Source of the DNA: Takakia lepidozioides
Lineage: Eukaryota > Streptophyta > Takakiopsida > Takakiales > Takakiaceae
Direction: 5' to 3'
Length of the DNA stretch: 64,000 nucleotides
Assembly (NCBI GenBank): GCA_030704615.1
Contig: CM060733.1
Span: 38,562,001-38,626,000, forward strand
Of the stretch, positions 1 to 11,520 are shown piece by piece (position 1 is the stretch's first letter; each line of letters starts with the position of its first letter). The notes beneath the pieces are model-generated. The model saw only the letters and a program-made list of their open reading frames with translations. It was not told the DNA's origin and did no database searches. A program made the position numbers and the translations under genes.

Positions 1-1835
1 AGTAGCCGAGAACAATGGAGCCTGGCACACAGATGTGGCCGCTCCCAGCAGCACACTAGCTGCCATAGCCTTGGCAGCACTAGGTAGTGGTGCTACCCGT
101 GTAGCTCTCCCCAATGGCATAATAACCTCCGCCTCGGTAACAGTCGGGCGAGAACTAGGTGCCATGGATGGCGTCGACACTGTCTCCGCCAATATGAATG
201 ACTGAGGAAGCCTAGCCTGACGATTTGTCTTCCCACGCTGTGGATCCAACTCCACCTCTGCACCTCGTGGCTCAGGAACTCGTGTTGCTCCTCGAGTCAC
301 GGCTGCAGCAGACTCCACCTGCACTAATGGTAGTGCTGCTCCGCACATGAATCCCATGCCTTCTATATCTCCTCCCTCAGGAGCAAGAGATGGACCATCC
401 GGCCTTGGAGCCGGTACCACCTGAGCTGTAGCCATGGCAGCGAGCCTCTGCTCTAGTTGCTGAAGCCGGTTGGCCATGCCTTGGTCAACACCCTGACCTC
501 CGCGTCCTTGGCCATGTTGAGCTTGCCCTTGGCCTACACCTTGTGCCTGGCCACCTCGTCCTCTCTGGGCTGCCCCACCTCGCCCCTGGCCACCATTGTT
601 CCCTTGGAACTGGCCTGGGCACAACTCAGCATGCAAACCATATCCGGCATCACATCCCGGTATTTCTCCAGGATCCCCTTGATCCAATCTGGGCTTGGCT
701 CCCTACTCCATGCCTGTGCTTGCCACACTGCCCACACTGCAATTGTGCAGGCTGTGCATGTGCCGACCCTTTGCCTCCCTCTGGGCAATCCTTCTTGACA
801 TGGGGTCCTCCACATGTCCAACACACCACCTCAGCCCGTTGTTGGCCTGCAAATGAAAGAAGAGACCCCTGCATCTGAGGTCCTCTCTGTCCTTCCCTGA
901 GCTTCACCTGAGCCCCCTTGTTGCCTTGAACACGTTGAGGTAGTGGTTGGCTAGGAGCACCACTACCCCGTGGTGTCTCCTTAGCAAATCCCACCATGAC
1001 CACTCGTTCCTCCACCATGTTGAGCTCTATCCGCTCTGCCAGCAAAAACACATTTGCTAAGGTGGGTTGGGTCGTTTGTAGGAGAGTTGCATCCCGCACC
1101 CTTTTCCTCAGCTCCTTGTCCAATATCCCATACTAGAATTGGACTGCCTGAGCTTCCGTAACCCCTTGGGTTACATTTATCAAGTGCCTCATGCGAGTGA
1201 AAGCCTCCCTCAAGCTCTCAGTAGGCTGAACTCTTGCAAGCTCCGCAACTTCTCTGTCCTCACCCCTTAGTAGTTCCCTCTCAACTCTTCGAAGAACTCC
1301 ACAACAGGGTTGAAGGCAGACACGGGTACTGGTGCTGGTGCGGTAGTGGCTTGGGTGGACGTCGTAGCTACGGTACCACCAGTCCCACTAGTCCCACTGC
1401 AGCTTGCTGAAGCTGCCGGTGCAGCGGCATATGTAGCCACTGCCCTCGTGGCTCTAGTGCCCCTAGTGATGGAGACATAGTCAGGTGACCAGTACATCCT
1501 CCACTCCTCGATCTCAACCTCATGCCCCCGCCTGAACTCATGGTAATCATCCATAGGCAGCCCCTCAAGGTGCTGAAACAGCCCCTTGCATGCCATGAAA
1601 GGCGTAAATAGTTGTGGATTGCGCATTTGCTGCAAATCACACCTTGTGTCCCACAACAATGGCAAGGAAACAACTTGCACCGCCGGTATGAGTCCCCTGA
1701 TTCACAATCCGAATCAGAACCTTCCGTAGAAGACACAAGAGGTGAAGGTGGCCTAAACCGCACACCTCGTCTCGTGTACCCACTAGTATCGCTAGTGCTC
1801 GAACCGGCACTGTCCCCAGCAACTAGTGGCACCTC
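1..1835 (-). mobile_element. Ty3/gypsy retrotransposon gag fragment (degenerate)
   Basis: Minus-strand coding remnants of a gag polyprotein, which packages element RNA into virus-like particles. The clearest piece (1123-650) ends in a zinc knuckle, CWTCGGPHVKKDC, of the form C-x2-C-x3-H-x4-C, preceded by a basic Gln/Gly-rich stretch. In another frame, 1260-1123 reads like the retrotransposon gag domain (ESLREAFTRMRHLINVTQG). Frames change at about 1123 and 1267, and 1267-1832 is open in shifted frames, so this copy is not functional. No protease or RT is visible before the window edge; these would lie to the left of base 1. The family is clear from the zinc knuckle plus gag domain, but the exact lineage is not. 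Confidence 0.75.
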
Positions 1836-2516
1836 CGTGTTGACAAACTGTCACTCAACCGGTCATGAACATGTCCCTAACCCCCTCTCCACAAGGTAAC
1901 CGGGTAGAGAACCTGTTGCGGCTTATGGTTTGGAATACTAGGTTCCTAACATAGCCTACACCTGCACTTGCATCCACCGCAAGCACTCCTATGGTTGGCT
2001 GGTCATCACCTCGAACCTCACCACAGGAAAAACAATGATAGTCTGACTGGTCATCACCCCAGCCTCACCATCAACAACATGCTCTAGGACTGGCCGGTGA
2101 TCAAATCCGGACCAATCACCTATAAAAACAAATGCCCACACAAAACTAACATGGCGCACAGTCAAGCATGCAGGTATGGAGGGGATCCAAACACAAGAAA
2201 TCAGAACGACAACTTCCCCACACCAAAAACAACTCCACGGTGTTGCTCCTGCAAGGACACCCCAGCCCAAACCCGGACTGACTCTTGCCTCCACCTATGG
2301 AAAGGTCTTGGCCTAGTGAGAGGGTGGAAAACTACGAGGAAGAGAAGCTAAAGCAATGCCTAACCCCAGCATGCCCTCATCCCAACACTCTTATTCTCCT
2401 CTCTTCCCTCACTTGCATGACCATTGAAATATCATGAAGATACTCCTCAAACCGCCCTCCACGAGTTTCAAAATTTGGCCTTCAAGACCACATGCTAGTC
2501 CTCAGGTAGTCCATCA
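1836..2516. other. Non-coding flank of the gag remnant
   Basis: No gene is supported. Short open frames on both strands lack recognisable domains. This is probably untranslated retrotransposon or intergenic DNA. Confidence 0.4.
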
Positions 2517-2945
2517 GTGCCTCCACGAGTTAACATAGGCCGTCCACATGTCAACACGGGCCACCACAGACCAGCACAGGCCCACATAGATCACTGGTCA
2601 CAGCCGTCACAACCCCACACAGGCCACAGGCCACAGGTCACAGCCTGTCACAGCCCCAAAGGCCACATGGCACAGCCTGTCACAACCCCTCACAGCCCAT
2701 CAAAGCCCCACAGGCCACAAGTCACAGCCTGTCACATCCCGTCACGGCCCCAAAGGCCATAGGCACAGCCTGTCATAGTCCCTCACAGCCCCACAGGCCA
2801 CAGATCACAGCCTGTCACAGTCCCCCACAGCCCCAAAGGCCACAAGCACAGCATGTCACAGCCCTATACAGGTCACAGGGGTCACAGCCCCAAAGGTCAC
2901 AGCCTGTCACAGCCCTACACAGGTCAAAGGGGTCACAGCCCCATC
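2517..2945. repeat. Degenerate C/A-rich minisatellite
   Basis: A tandem array built on CACAGCCTGTCACAGCCCC followed by AGGCCACA. The 13-mer ACAGCCTGTCACA or close variants recur roughly every 30-50 bp between about 2640 and 2910. Copies differ by substitutions and small indels. Open frames through it are by-products of the lack of stop codons in the motif. Confidence 0.85.
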
Positions 2946-3414
2946 CATGGCCACTCATGACAGTTTAGCCATTTCTCCAAGGGGTTTAGGTCCAAGCTAG
3001 GGTTTGTGTCTCTTGGACTCTAGGCTTCTTTGCACCGAGCTATGGCGGCTGTGAGGAAATCAGCAAGGTATTCTTGCTCTTTGTGGCCCCTACACACCAC
3101 CAATAGTAGCTCTAATTCCAAAGGAAGATGTTTGCAACCGAAACTAAGTGTACAAGCTTCATTTTAACTCACAAAACAACGTCATTGATCCCTATGGCGA
3201 CTAACCAAACATGGCTGACTTCCAGCCCTTGTAGGCACTTATTCATGCGCTCTCCATGGCCATAGAATGTGTCTTAGAGCCTATTCCAGCCCCCTACACC
3301 TGCCACTTCAAGAGCCATGCTCTATCTAGGCTTGTAGTTGAAACCCCAACTCAGAACACGCTCTACAAGTGTCGGACTGTCACATAAGAGCAGATCAGCC
3401 CCTTACCTTCTCTT

Positions 3415-3690
3415 CTAGCTCTCCAAAGCTTAAAGATGGAGGCCTAACTAGGCTGAATGCATGCTCCACACATGCCCTACAAGGGAACCAACTCCTTCAT
3501 TCCTTTCTTGCACTCCCAAACCTGAAAATGCAAGCCTTCAACGGGCTGAAAGCATGCTCCACACATGCGTTGCCCTCACATAAGAGAAGTCAGCCCTTCC
3601 CTCTTCCTTGCTTGCCCTCCAAGCTTGAAGATGGAAGCTTCAATGGGCTGCATGCATGCTCCACACATGCATCCTCTTCACACAAGAGGT
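3415..3690. repeat. Three diverged ~95-100 bp tandem units
   Basis: The 17-mer GCATGCTCCACACATGC occurs exactly at 3459, 3552 and 3654 (spacings 93 and 102). Each copy is preceded by a similar AAGCTTRAARATGGARGC-type segment and GGGCTG or GGCTGA. This is a diverged tandem array, probably inside the untranslated part of the neighbouring retroelement. Confidence 0.8.
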
Positions 3691-5708
3691 AATATTAGCC
3701 CCCTATCTTGGCTCCTTGGCTCCTTGATGCTCTCTAAGACAAGACTAAGCACTCCACAGCCTTTGTCAAGCTCCTGAAACCCTAAGGCTTACATTTCCAG
3801 CCACAAGACACTCCTCTTGTGGTGCAAGAGCTCTTCTTCCAAGCTCTGAAACCCTAGGTGCACATTCCATGGCCTTGCCGCACCTCTTAGCTCCTGTTCT
3901 AGCCCTGCTCTTGCCATGACAAGAGCCCTCTCAATGCTGAAGCTCGAGATTGAAACCCAATCTCAATATACTCCACAACGTGCACTGATTTGCCCCAAGC
4001 CAAATCAGCCATTTCGCTTGGTCTTGCAATCCTTCACACAATGAAAGCTCACATTCCCAAGTCCAGTTCTCAGCTTTGCCATCAAAGCCACTATAACCTG
4101 CTCTTGACTGGTCCTCTTTCCCAATCGTGCTTGCTCATGCATGTACACAATCTGAAACCATCAAGGTGCTCTGGAATTACCTGCAGCATGGTGCTTTCAT
4201 CTGAAGCTGAAGATCGAATGCCAAGGTCTACCACCTCATAACCCACATCGCCTCCGCTTTTAACAACCAAGGGCTCCACGGTGCTCCTTGCATAACAACC
4301 TGATTTCTCTCATCCTCAAGCAAAAACCACAAGTGCTACAACTAACTCGTATCTGGCACTCACAGATACGAGCTCATCTTTCTCGAGTGATAAAGAAGAA
4401 GAATACAAGCACAAGCTCATGCAAGCTCACAAAGCTGAAGCATAAACTCATGCATATATAACCTCATCACTCAAATACAAGTCAAGCCAAGTGCACCCCA
4501 CGCCATGGGGAATCCACACTTCGGCGCCATAGCTAGGCGCGGTGAGGCTCAACTCGAGAAAAATGAGCCTCCCACGCTTGCCGTGAAGATAACCACTCCA
4601 AGGCCTAAATTGGCCTTGACCCCTGGATTGACACTTGGGCCAATCCCAAATGTCATTATGTAAAAGCTAGCTATTTCCTAGCTAGTTTTACACTAGTGGT
4701 AAAATAACTTGACAGTACCCCAAGTTATTACTAGGTTAAGAACTTGGCTATACTATGTTGGTAACTGTTGATTTTGCCTAGGTTTTGAGATTTTGACCCA
4801 GTGTATTTAGGACCCACTGGTATCAACAAATTTTTTTCTCCGAGATAATTATAAACTGCTGGTTTCAAAAATATAGGTACTTGCCGCCAATTCTAGCCAT
4901 CATATATTGAAAATGCAATACCTCATATACGGTTAAAGTGAAGCAATACATCCAACATTTAAGCTTCATACAAACCAAATTAAATTTTCCTCGCTTTAAA
5001 GGGCCTTCCTCCCCTTTTTATTAAAAATAAATAAAAATAGAATCATGAATAAACACTATGAACATATCATCTTGAAGAATGCAATTTGACCATATAAATA
5101 TTGCTTGGATGTCTGAAGCTTTTCAATGACCTCAAAATTATCGTTGAGATAAGAAATCTGTAATTGCATCTTCAGAGGTAAGAAGTAATCAGACATGAAG
5201 TACAAATCAACTAGCTTCACAAGATGCCATTCTGCACACCAATAGTCACTTTGTTCAGCTAAAGTCAATGCACCTATCATAGTGAGAGATTGAGCGATGC
5301 TAGACTGTTGCTTGTACGTCTTACCAATTGGCAACTGCCCAGCTTCTGTTTTTCCTCCTGGCATACCACCATACATTGATAAAGCCCCTTGTGACATGAT
5401 ATTTTCAAACAATTTTGTATATTTATAAATATTTTATAAAGTTTTTATTCCCTTCCCTTCTCTCTCCACCTTTTGTCAATCATTTTATGATGTATATTTC
5501 GAAAACTTTTGCTACATTCTTTCTTCATTAATAAAAACTTAGTGAATTTATTTCCCTCACCCCTTCTAAATAGCAATTATATCGACTTAAATTGAAGCGA
5601 CCGCCATATTAAAATCATAAATCTTATAACTGTTCTGTTTTATCTCTCTCCTCCATTTAGCACTTAGTTACCATTCATCACTGGTAGTGCGGAGCATCGC
5701 GAAGCCCT
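3691..5708. other. Intergenic DNA, nothing firm
   Basis: No recognised gene. 3.7-4.5 kb is C/A-rich with many CAAGCTC-type words, and 4.8-5.7 kb is AT-rich. The only longer open frame is at 5412-5056 on the minus strand (118 codons). It has no family I recognise and no supporting splice or codon evidence, so I do not call it a gene. Confidence 0.4.
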
Positions 5709-6135
5709 AATATGAAATTTTCAAAATACTATGGACAAATCGTCATTTTGGGGATTATTTTGGTACAAAAAAGTCCATAGTGTCTTGATGGATGGATGTA
5801 ATTGTTCACAAATTTATATTTGTATTCAAACATTGTGTATCTAGTTGTAAAGTCTATATATGAATTGGTTTTGCACAAATAGGTTTTCCAGATGGCATTG
5901 ATGGACTGTGACAGTCCATTGGAATTCCCTGTAAAAGTCCATAGCTTCATGAGATTTAATCCAAATTCCAAAATAATTGTACCCACATGTACATATGGTA
6001 AGTGGCTAACCCATTCTAAGTCCATTTGCTATGAACATATACTTATGTGTATAGGGTGAAGAATAATATAACAAGCAGTCAGTCGAAAACTGCAAATTGC
6101 AGTCCAAACTGAGCCACTCTAGTCTGCATCTACCC
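5709..6135. repeat. Left arm of a ~430-bp inverted repeat
   Basis: Reverse-complement match to 9422-9861. Shared landmarks include ATGGACAAATCGTCATT, GTGTCTTGATGGATGGATG, TGGACTGTGACAGTCCA and ACTGCAAATTGCAGTCC. The inner edge is sharp: homology stops after CTGCATCTACCC at 6135, exactly where the integrase reading frame of element A breaks off. The outer edge lies near AATATGA at about 5709. No clear target-site duplication is visible beyond the arms. Confidence 0.88.
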
Positions 6136-9100
6136 AATGGGACGGATGTGTATCATCTTACTCAATTTGTCTACAAAGACCACTATAGTGTCGTATCCTG
6201 ATGAGGTTTGAGGTAACTCACAAACTACATCCATGCTCATATGTTCCCAACGTCTGTTTGGTACTGGTAGTGGTTGTAAAAGACATGTTGGCTTGCGATT
6301 TGTTGACTTGTTTTGTTGACATTTCATGCAACTTCGAACGTACGCCTCCACCTCGTCTGGCCTCCATGACCAATAAAATGTTCGTTTAAGTTGTTCGAAT
6401 GTTTTTTCAACTCCAACATGTCATGCTATCGCTGTATCGTGAGCTTCAAACAAGACTTCTGTCTTCAATGCAAGTTTATCAGGGATCCAAAGTTTACCTT
6501 CCTTGAATACCAACCCTCGAACTTTTGTCACGTTTCTCTTCTTCTTAGCGTCCACAATCTCCCCATCATCTTTAGAAGCCTTCGCTATCTTGTTCCACCA
6601 ATTGGGTTGAATGTTGATATCTGTCAATATGTTCATGCGCGACATCCTTGTCATTGCATCCGCTAATTGCCGTTTTCCCTCCACATAGACGATCTTCATG
6701 TTAAATTGTTGTCGTCACTCCGCCCAACGAATTTGTCTCTTCGATAGATCTTTCTGTGTCTCCAAGTACACCAACGGTTTATGGTCTGTCTCCACTACGA
6801 ACTCTTTGTCTCCAAGATAGTGCTTCCAATGTTTTGTAGCCAAAATAATAGCCAATTCTTCTCGTTCGGTTGTATAGTAATTCTGTTCCGCATGTAACAA
6901 TTTGTGAGAAAAATATGCTAGTGGATGCCATCCGTCTTCACATTCTCGTTGTAACACCCCACCTACTATCGAGCCTGACGCATCTATCGAGAGCTTGATT
7001 CGTCTTGTCGGATCATACCATTTCAAGATCAGGGCATGAAACAACGCATCATTCAAGGCCTGAAATGCCAATTCATCTTCTGTAGCCCATTTCCATCTAA
7101 TTCATTTGCCCAAAAGATTTGTCAATGGTTGGGCAATCTTCGAGAATGCCTGTACAAATCGTCTGTAGAATCTGGTAAGGCCAAAAAAACTCCTTAATTG
7201 GATAATGTCTTCAGGGGTTATTCAATGCTGAATAGCTTCTATTTTCTCAGGTGCAATAGCGAAAAAAACAGCTGGAACTCTCAGTTTTTTTTAATTAAAA
7301 TAATATATAGAGAAGCTTTCATCACCTTAATTCCCATCCTACTCACGCGATGCCCAAGATAATTTACTTCTTGTTTTCCAAATTCACATTTAGATGCTTT
7401 GGCATATAGCTGATTCTCACGGAGAACTTGTAATACTTGTTTGAGGTGGTTTCTATGCTCGATAAGGCTTTTACTGTAAATCAAAATATCATCTAAAACT
7501 ATCACAAATCTATATAAAAATTGGCGAAAAATATCATTCATGAGGCCTATGATTGTGGCTGGGGCATTGGTAAGACCAAATGACATAACTATGTATTCGA
7601 AATGTCCATACCCAGTGCGGAAGGCGGTCTTATATACATCTTCATCAGCAATCCGAATTTGATTGTATCCACTCCTCGAATCCAGCTTCGTAAAGTATTT
7701 TGCTCCTTGCAGTTGGTCAAATAGATTGTCTATGCGTGGTACAGATACTTATTCTTCACCGTCTGCCGATTGAGAGCTCGATAATCAATACACATCCGCA
7801 TTGCTCTATATTTTTTCTTCACAAACAACACCAGCGCTCCATATGGGGGATACACTTGGTCTTATAAAGCCATTCGATAGTAAGTCCTCCACTTAAGCCT
7901 TACATTCTTCCAACTCGTTTGGTGCTAATCGATAAAGAACTTTATAAGAATGAGTACTACTTGGAACAACTTCAATCTTATAATCTACTATTCTCTTTGA
8001 CGGGAGCCGTAATGATAGATCATCTGAAAATACATCTTTGAATTCTGTCAATACACTCTGTAATTCTATAGAGACCTCACTTATGTCTTTTTTTGGATTT
8101 TCCACGTCTCTTATTAAACCTACAAATAATAAGTCTTTCTTATATATAGCTGTAGTACCTATAACAAAAGATGGTAGATTTTGATATGGTGTCCTCATTT
8201 TATCTCCCCATATTTTTCAGTTCTGGGTTTTGACTATCTTTCGACGCCAATCAACATCAGGATTGTGAGATTCCATCAAAAGCATGCCTAATATTAAGTC
8301 ATATCGAGCTAGTCTGACCACTCACCATTCTAAAGTTTCTCTATATTTACCGATCGACAACTCTATGCTTTTAGGTAGTGTCTCAATGATATCTGTATGT
8401 CCATTTGACATTTCTACTTCATTTTTTTCATCTTTTTCCAATATAAATCCTAATTTCAAAGCAACATTTTTAGATAAGAAGTTTTCGGTTGCGCCAGGGT
8501 CTATCAATACTCTCACATGAATATCTTCCAAGTAACATCTACCACAATTAACTGCGTTTCTTTCTTGCCCGCATGATTGATCCGTTTCTTCTCATTGTAG
8601 GACCTTTCGTCTTTCCTCTTATTTGTAGAATTAGTAAGACCGTGAGGTCTACTTACTGGTTGTCTTCGTTTTCCTGCTCATTGTGATGGTCGTCATCTTC
8701 TCTTCTCCCTAAATTATGAAGAGGTCGTCGATAAGTTTGTCGATTGTACCTTCCACTTCGACAGTTGGCCGCAAGATGTCTGTATTTTCCACAGTTGTAA
8801 CATTGTCTGGTTTCCCTTTGTCTTTCTGTTCGTGGGAATGTTGAGGAGGACAAATCTTTACCATTCGGTTTCATTCGTAGTTGTGTGTTATCTTCCCCAT
8901 ATCTGATTCCCAGTCTATTTCTTTGAAAATATTGGAAGTTATTTCGTCTTCAAAGATTCCCAAGCTCCATAGGCGTTGATCCGTACTGGTTCAATGAAAC
9001 ATGTGTATCCTCGTCGTATCTTGGTAGCGCCCCTTCAATCTTTTTGGCCAATGAAATCGCTTCGTGGACATCAACCGGATTGTGTAAAATCACTTCACCT

Positions 9101-9421
9101 TGAATTTTCTTCATCAATCGTTTTTTGAAATTGTCTAATGCGTCTACACGACTCATGTCTTCGATCTGGACTTGAAGGTTAAAAAAATCCTCAACATAAC
9201 TCTGCACACTGCCTCGTTGTTCCAAATTTCACAATTTCATTCGAGCAGTTGTGGTCGCATCCACTTCCTTGAATTGTTGGAGCAGTCCCGCTTTCAAGGC
9301 GCTCCATAGCAAAGGTTCTCCTTTCGCGATCCGTCTTCTCTCCCAAGTCTGTAACCATGTTGAAGCATTGTCGAGTAGAAAAGAACGTATGAATATTTCG
9401 TGGTCCAAATCGCTTGATGTA
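6130..9421 (-). mobile_element. Ty3/gypsy element A: gag-protease-RT-RNaseH-integrase body
   Basis: Domains run right to left in the order expected for gypsy. Gag is at about 9460-8950 and its zinc knuckle CYNCGKYRHLAANC (C-x2-C-x4-H-x4-C) is near 8800. Protease near 8510 has DPGAT where D-S/T-G-A is usual. The RT N-terminal part is at 8198-7893, and the palm with FVIVLDDIL (Y/F-x-DD type) is at 7586-7281. RNase H is at 7071-6715 with SIDASGS, TEREELA and ETDHKPL, so its acidic residues are present. The integrase zinc-binding domain and start of the core (CMKCQQN; MSMDVV) are at 6351-6130. The frame is broken by several shifts and stops (for example around 7080-7280 and 7590-7890). The integrase core is cut at the left inverted-repeat arm, with its second Asp and Glu missing. 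Non-autonomous remains. Confidence 0.9.
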
Positions 9422-9861
9422 GGGTAGATGCAGACTAGAGTAGCTTAGTTTGGACTGCAATTTGCAGTTTTCGACTGACTGCTTGTCATATTATTTTTCA
9501 TCCTATATACATAAGTATACATTCATAACAAATGGACTTAGAATGGGTTAGCCACTTACCATATGTACATGTGGGTATAATTATTTTGGAATTTGGATAA
9601 AATCTCATGAAGCTATGGACTTTTGTAGGGAATTCCAATGGACTGTCACAGTCTATTTAATGTCCCAAATGCCATATGAAAAACCTATTTGTGCAAAACC
9701 AATTCATATATGGACTTTACAACTAGATACACAATGTTTGAATAGACACAAATATAAATTTGTGAACAATTTCATCCATCCATCAAGACACTATGGATTT
9801 TTTTTAATCCAAAAAACCCCAGAATGACGATTTGTCCATAGCATTTTGAAAAACTCATATT
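9422..9861. repeat. Right arm of the ~430-bp inverted repeat
   Basis: Inverted counterpart of 5709-6135, sharing the landmarks listed there with scattered substitutions and small indels. It begins at GGGTAGATGCAG, just where the gag frame of element A stops being readable. The gag N-terminal part reappears on the far side (10205-10490), so this arm sits inside gag. Confidence 0.88.
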
Positions 9862-10204
9862 TGAGTGGAGATCTTTGCTAAGAATATATATATTGTTATT
9901 GTCTCTAGAGCTTATTGTTATATGGACATAAACTACAAGATAATAATAAATAGCTATTATTTCTAAATAAAGGAAAATAAATTAAAATATATATATAATA
10001 AAAAATATCTCAAATATTTGAGATGAGACCATTTACTAGATGATTAGTATACTATTATTTATGAAGATAAAAATATATTTGAACAAATATCCTTAAATAA
10101 AAATTTAATTAATTTTTTTTCATGGATTTTTACTGGAGGGCACATCTGCTGTTTTTGAGCCAGTGTAGCCTGCACTTATCCTATAGGGAAGTATGACAAA
10201 TATA
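9862..10204. other. AT-rich segment between repeat arm and gag start
   Basis: Very AT-rich DNA with TATATA and AAATATTT runs. No coding potential seen. It may belong to whatever carried the repeat arm into gag. Confidence 0.4.
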
Positions 10205-10490
10205 CCTCCATTCGATAAATCTACCCTTCTAGTACTCCCATGACGCGACTTCCTTTGTACGGCTCGACTTTGCACGTCTTGATCATTTTTTGCAGTAATG
10301 TATCTGATTAGCCAGCAACAAGTCCCGGGGTGGCTGATTGTCTTATTTGTTTAAGCTCCTCCATCAACACATTGTTGTTTTGGATCGTGACAAGAACATT
10401 CTGCAAGTCGTATAAGCGCTTCATTATCCACACCGTCTAGTCATTGACTTGATGAGTAGTAGTGTGTGCGATCTCTTCGTTGTCCACCAT
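10205..10490 (-). pseudogene. Start of element A gag, degenerate
   Basis: An ATG at 10490 opens a frame reading MVDNEEIAHTTTHQVND, then a stop, then readable peptide (LQNVLVTIQNNNVLMEELKQ), another stop, and VEPYKGSRVMGVLEG. Its position downstream of an LTR and primer-binding site on the same strand, and upstream of the zinc-knuckle gag, suggests it is the gag N-terminus of element A. The two in-frame stops show decay. Confidence 0.5.
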
Positions 10491-11119
10491 CGTGCTCTAC
10501 TACTCCTTGCTTCGTGGTATTTATCTTCCAAGATTGTATACTAAATTTATTCTCCTATCCTAATATAGTATGTAAATTATACAATCCCAAACCATCTCGT
10601 ACGTGACTATTGGTAATACAAAAGGAACGTTTGAACTCATGACAATGTTCATGAATTCTACTCCAAATTCTGCAACTAAAAACCTTACAAGATGATGTTT
10701 ATTAATGACGTGCACATTGATACTGAATACGTTTGGCGGTGGAAAATTAGGTGGTAAGTATCTACCTCACTCCATGGGCTACGTATATACACATATGTAT
10801 ACCCTCCAATTTCTAATTATAGGAAAGACAATAGGTCATGGATCTTGTAACACTTCTTGATATCGTTCCTCTCCAAATCTCCGTACTATCATATCTCTAA
10901 TCTTTGCCTTATGACGACATATAACTTTAAATTCACACTCCGAAGGAAAATCACTAACGGGGAGCCGATTTAAATCCATAAAATTTTATCCTATTGTTAT
11001 GACGCACCATCACTACTACCTATTATTGCATCCGTCAAATAAATTGACAACCATAAAAAAAAAAATCTTAATCGTATTCTCCCAAAGATGGTATTTACTC
11101 TCAACTTCAAAAAACACTA
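10491..11119 (-). other. Untranslated leader of element A
   Basis: The interval between the primer-binding site and the gag start. AT-rich, with no open frame of note. Confidence 0.45.
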
Positions 11120-11132
11120 GGCTTTGATACCA
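11120..11132 (-). other. Primer-binding site (initiator tRNA-Met type)
   Basis: On the minus strand this reads TGGTATCAAAGCC, one base after the LTR end TGTTACA. The TGGTATCA(A/G)AGC word is the usual complement of the 3' end of initiator tRNA-Met used by plant LTR retrotransposons. It fixes the orientation of element A. Confidence 0.75.
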
Positions 11133-11133
11133 T

Positions 11134-11517
11134 TGTAACATCCATGATTTACACAGACTATAATTGAAATGCTTGTCAATTTTTTCCCAAAACACTCGAT
11201 GTCTTCTAAGCTTTCATTGCAGGTTTATATACCCTTCACATTATGATTATTTTAAAGGTTTGACTGGAGAGCCTCAAGTCAAAACTTCTTAAAGTCAATC
11301 TTCCTAGGTTTGACATATTCTCCACAATATGACTTTCTCAAACATTTGACGTACTCTTCATAATATGGATATCTTATAGATTTGATTTGAGAGCCTAAAG
11401 TCAAACTTCCTTAAGTCAAACTTTCTTAAGTCAAACTTCTTATGAACCTTCCTAATTATTTTGGAAACTTCTAGGGAACTTTCCTCCTCCATCTAGAACC
11501 TTCTAGATTCTACCCTG
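11134..11517 (-). mobile_element. 5' LTR of element A
   Basis: About 384 bp on the minus strand, ending in GGATGTTACA immediately before the primer-binding site. The other end, near TAGTAACAGGG, looks like a mutated TGTAACA terminus. It contains several AAGTCAAACTT-type internal repeats. The matching 3' LTR is not found to the left of 6135, so the pair cannot be compared for age. The right end touches the last readable integrase codons of element B. Confidence 0.65.
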
Positions 11518-11520
11518 TTA

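Noticed and set aside
2517-2945. Regularly spaced repeats that might suggest a CRISPR array
   Set aside because: Eukaryotic context, degenerate units, no unique spacers of constant length and no cas genes.
5056-5412. Minus frame of 118 codons
   Set aside because: No family recognised, AT-rich surroundings, and no neighbouring exons that extend it.
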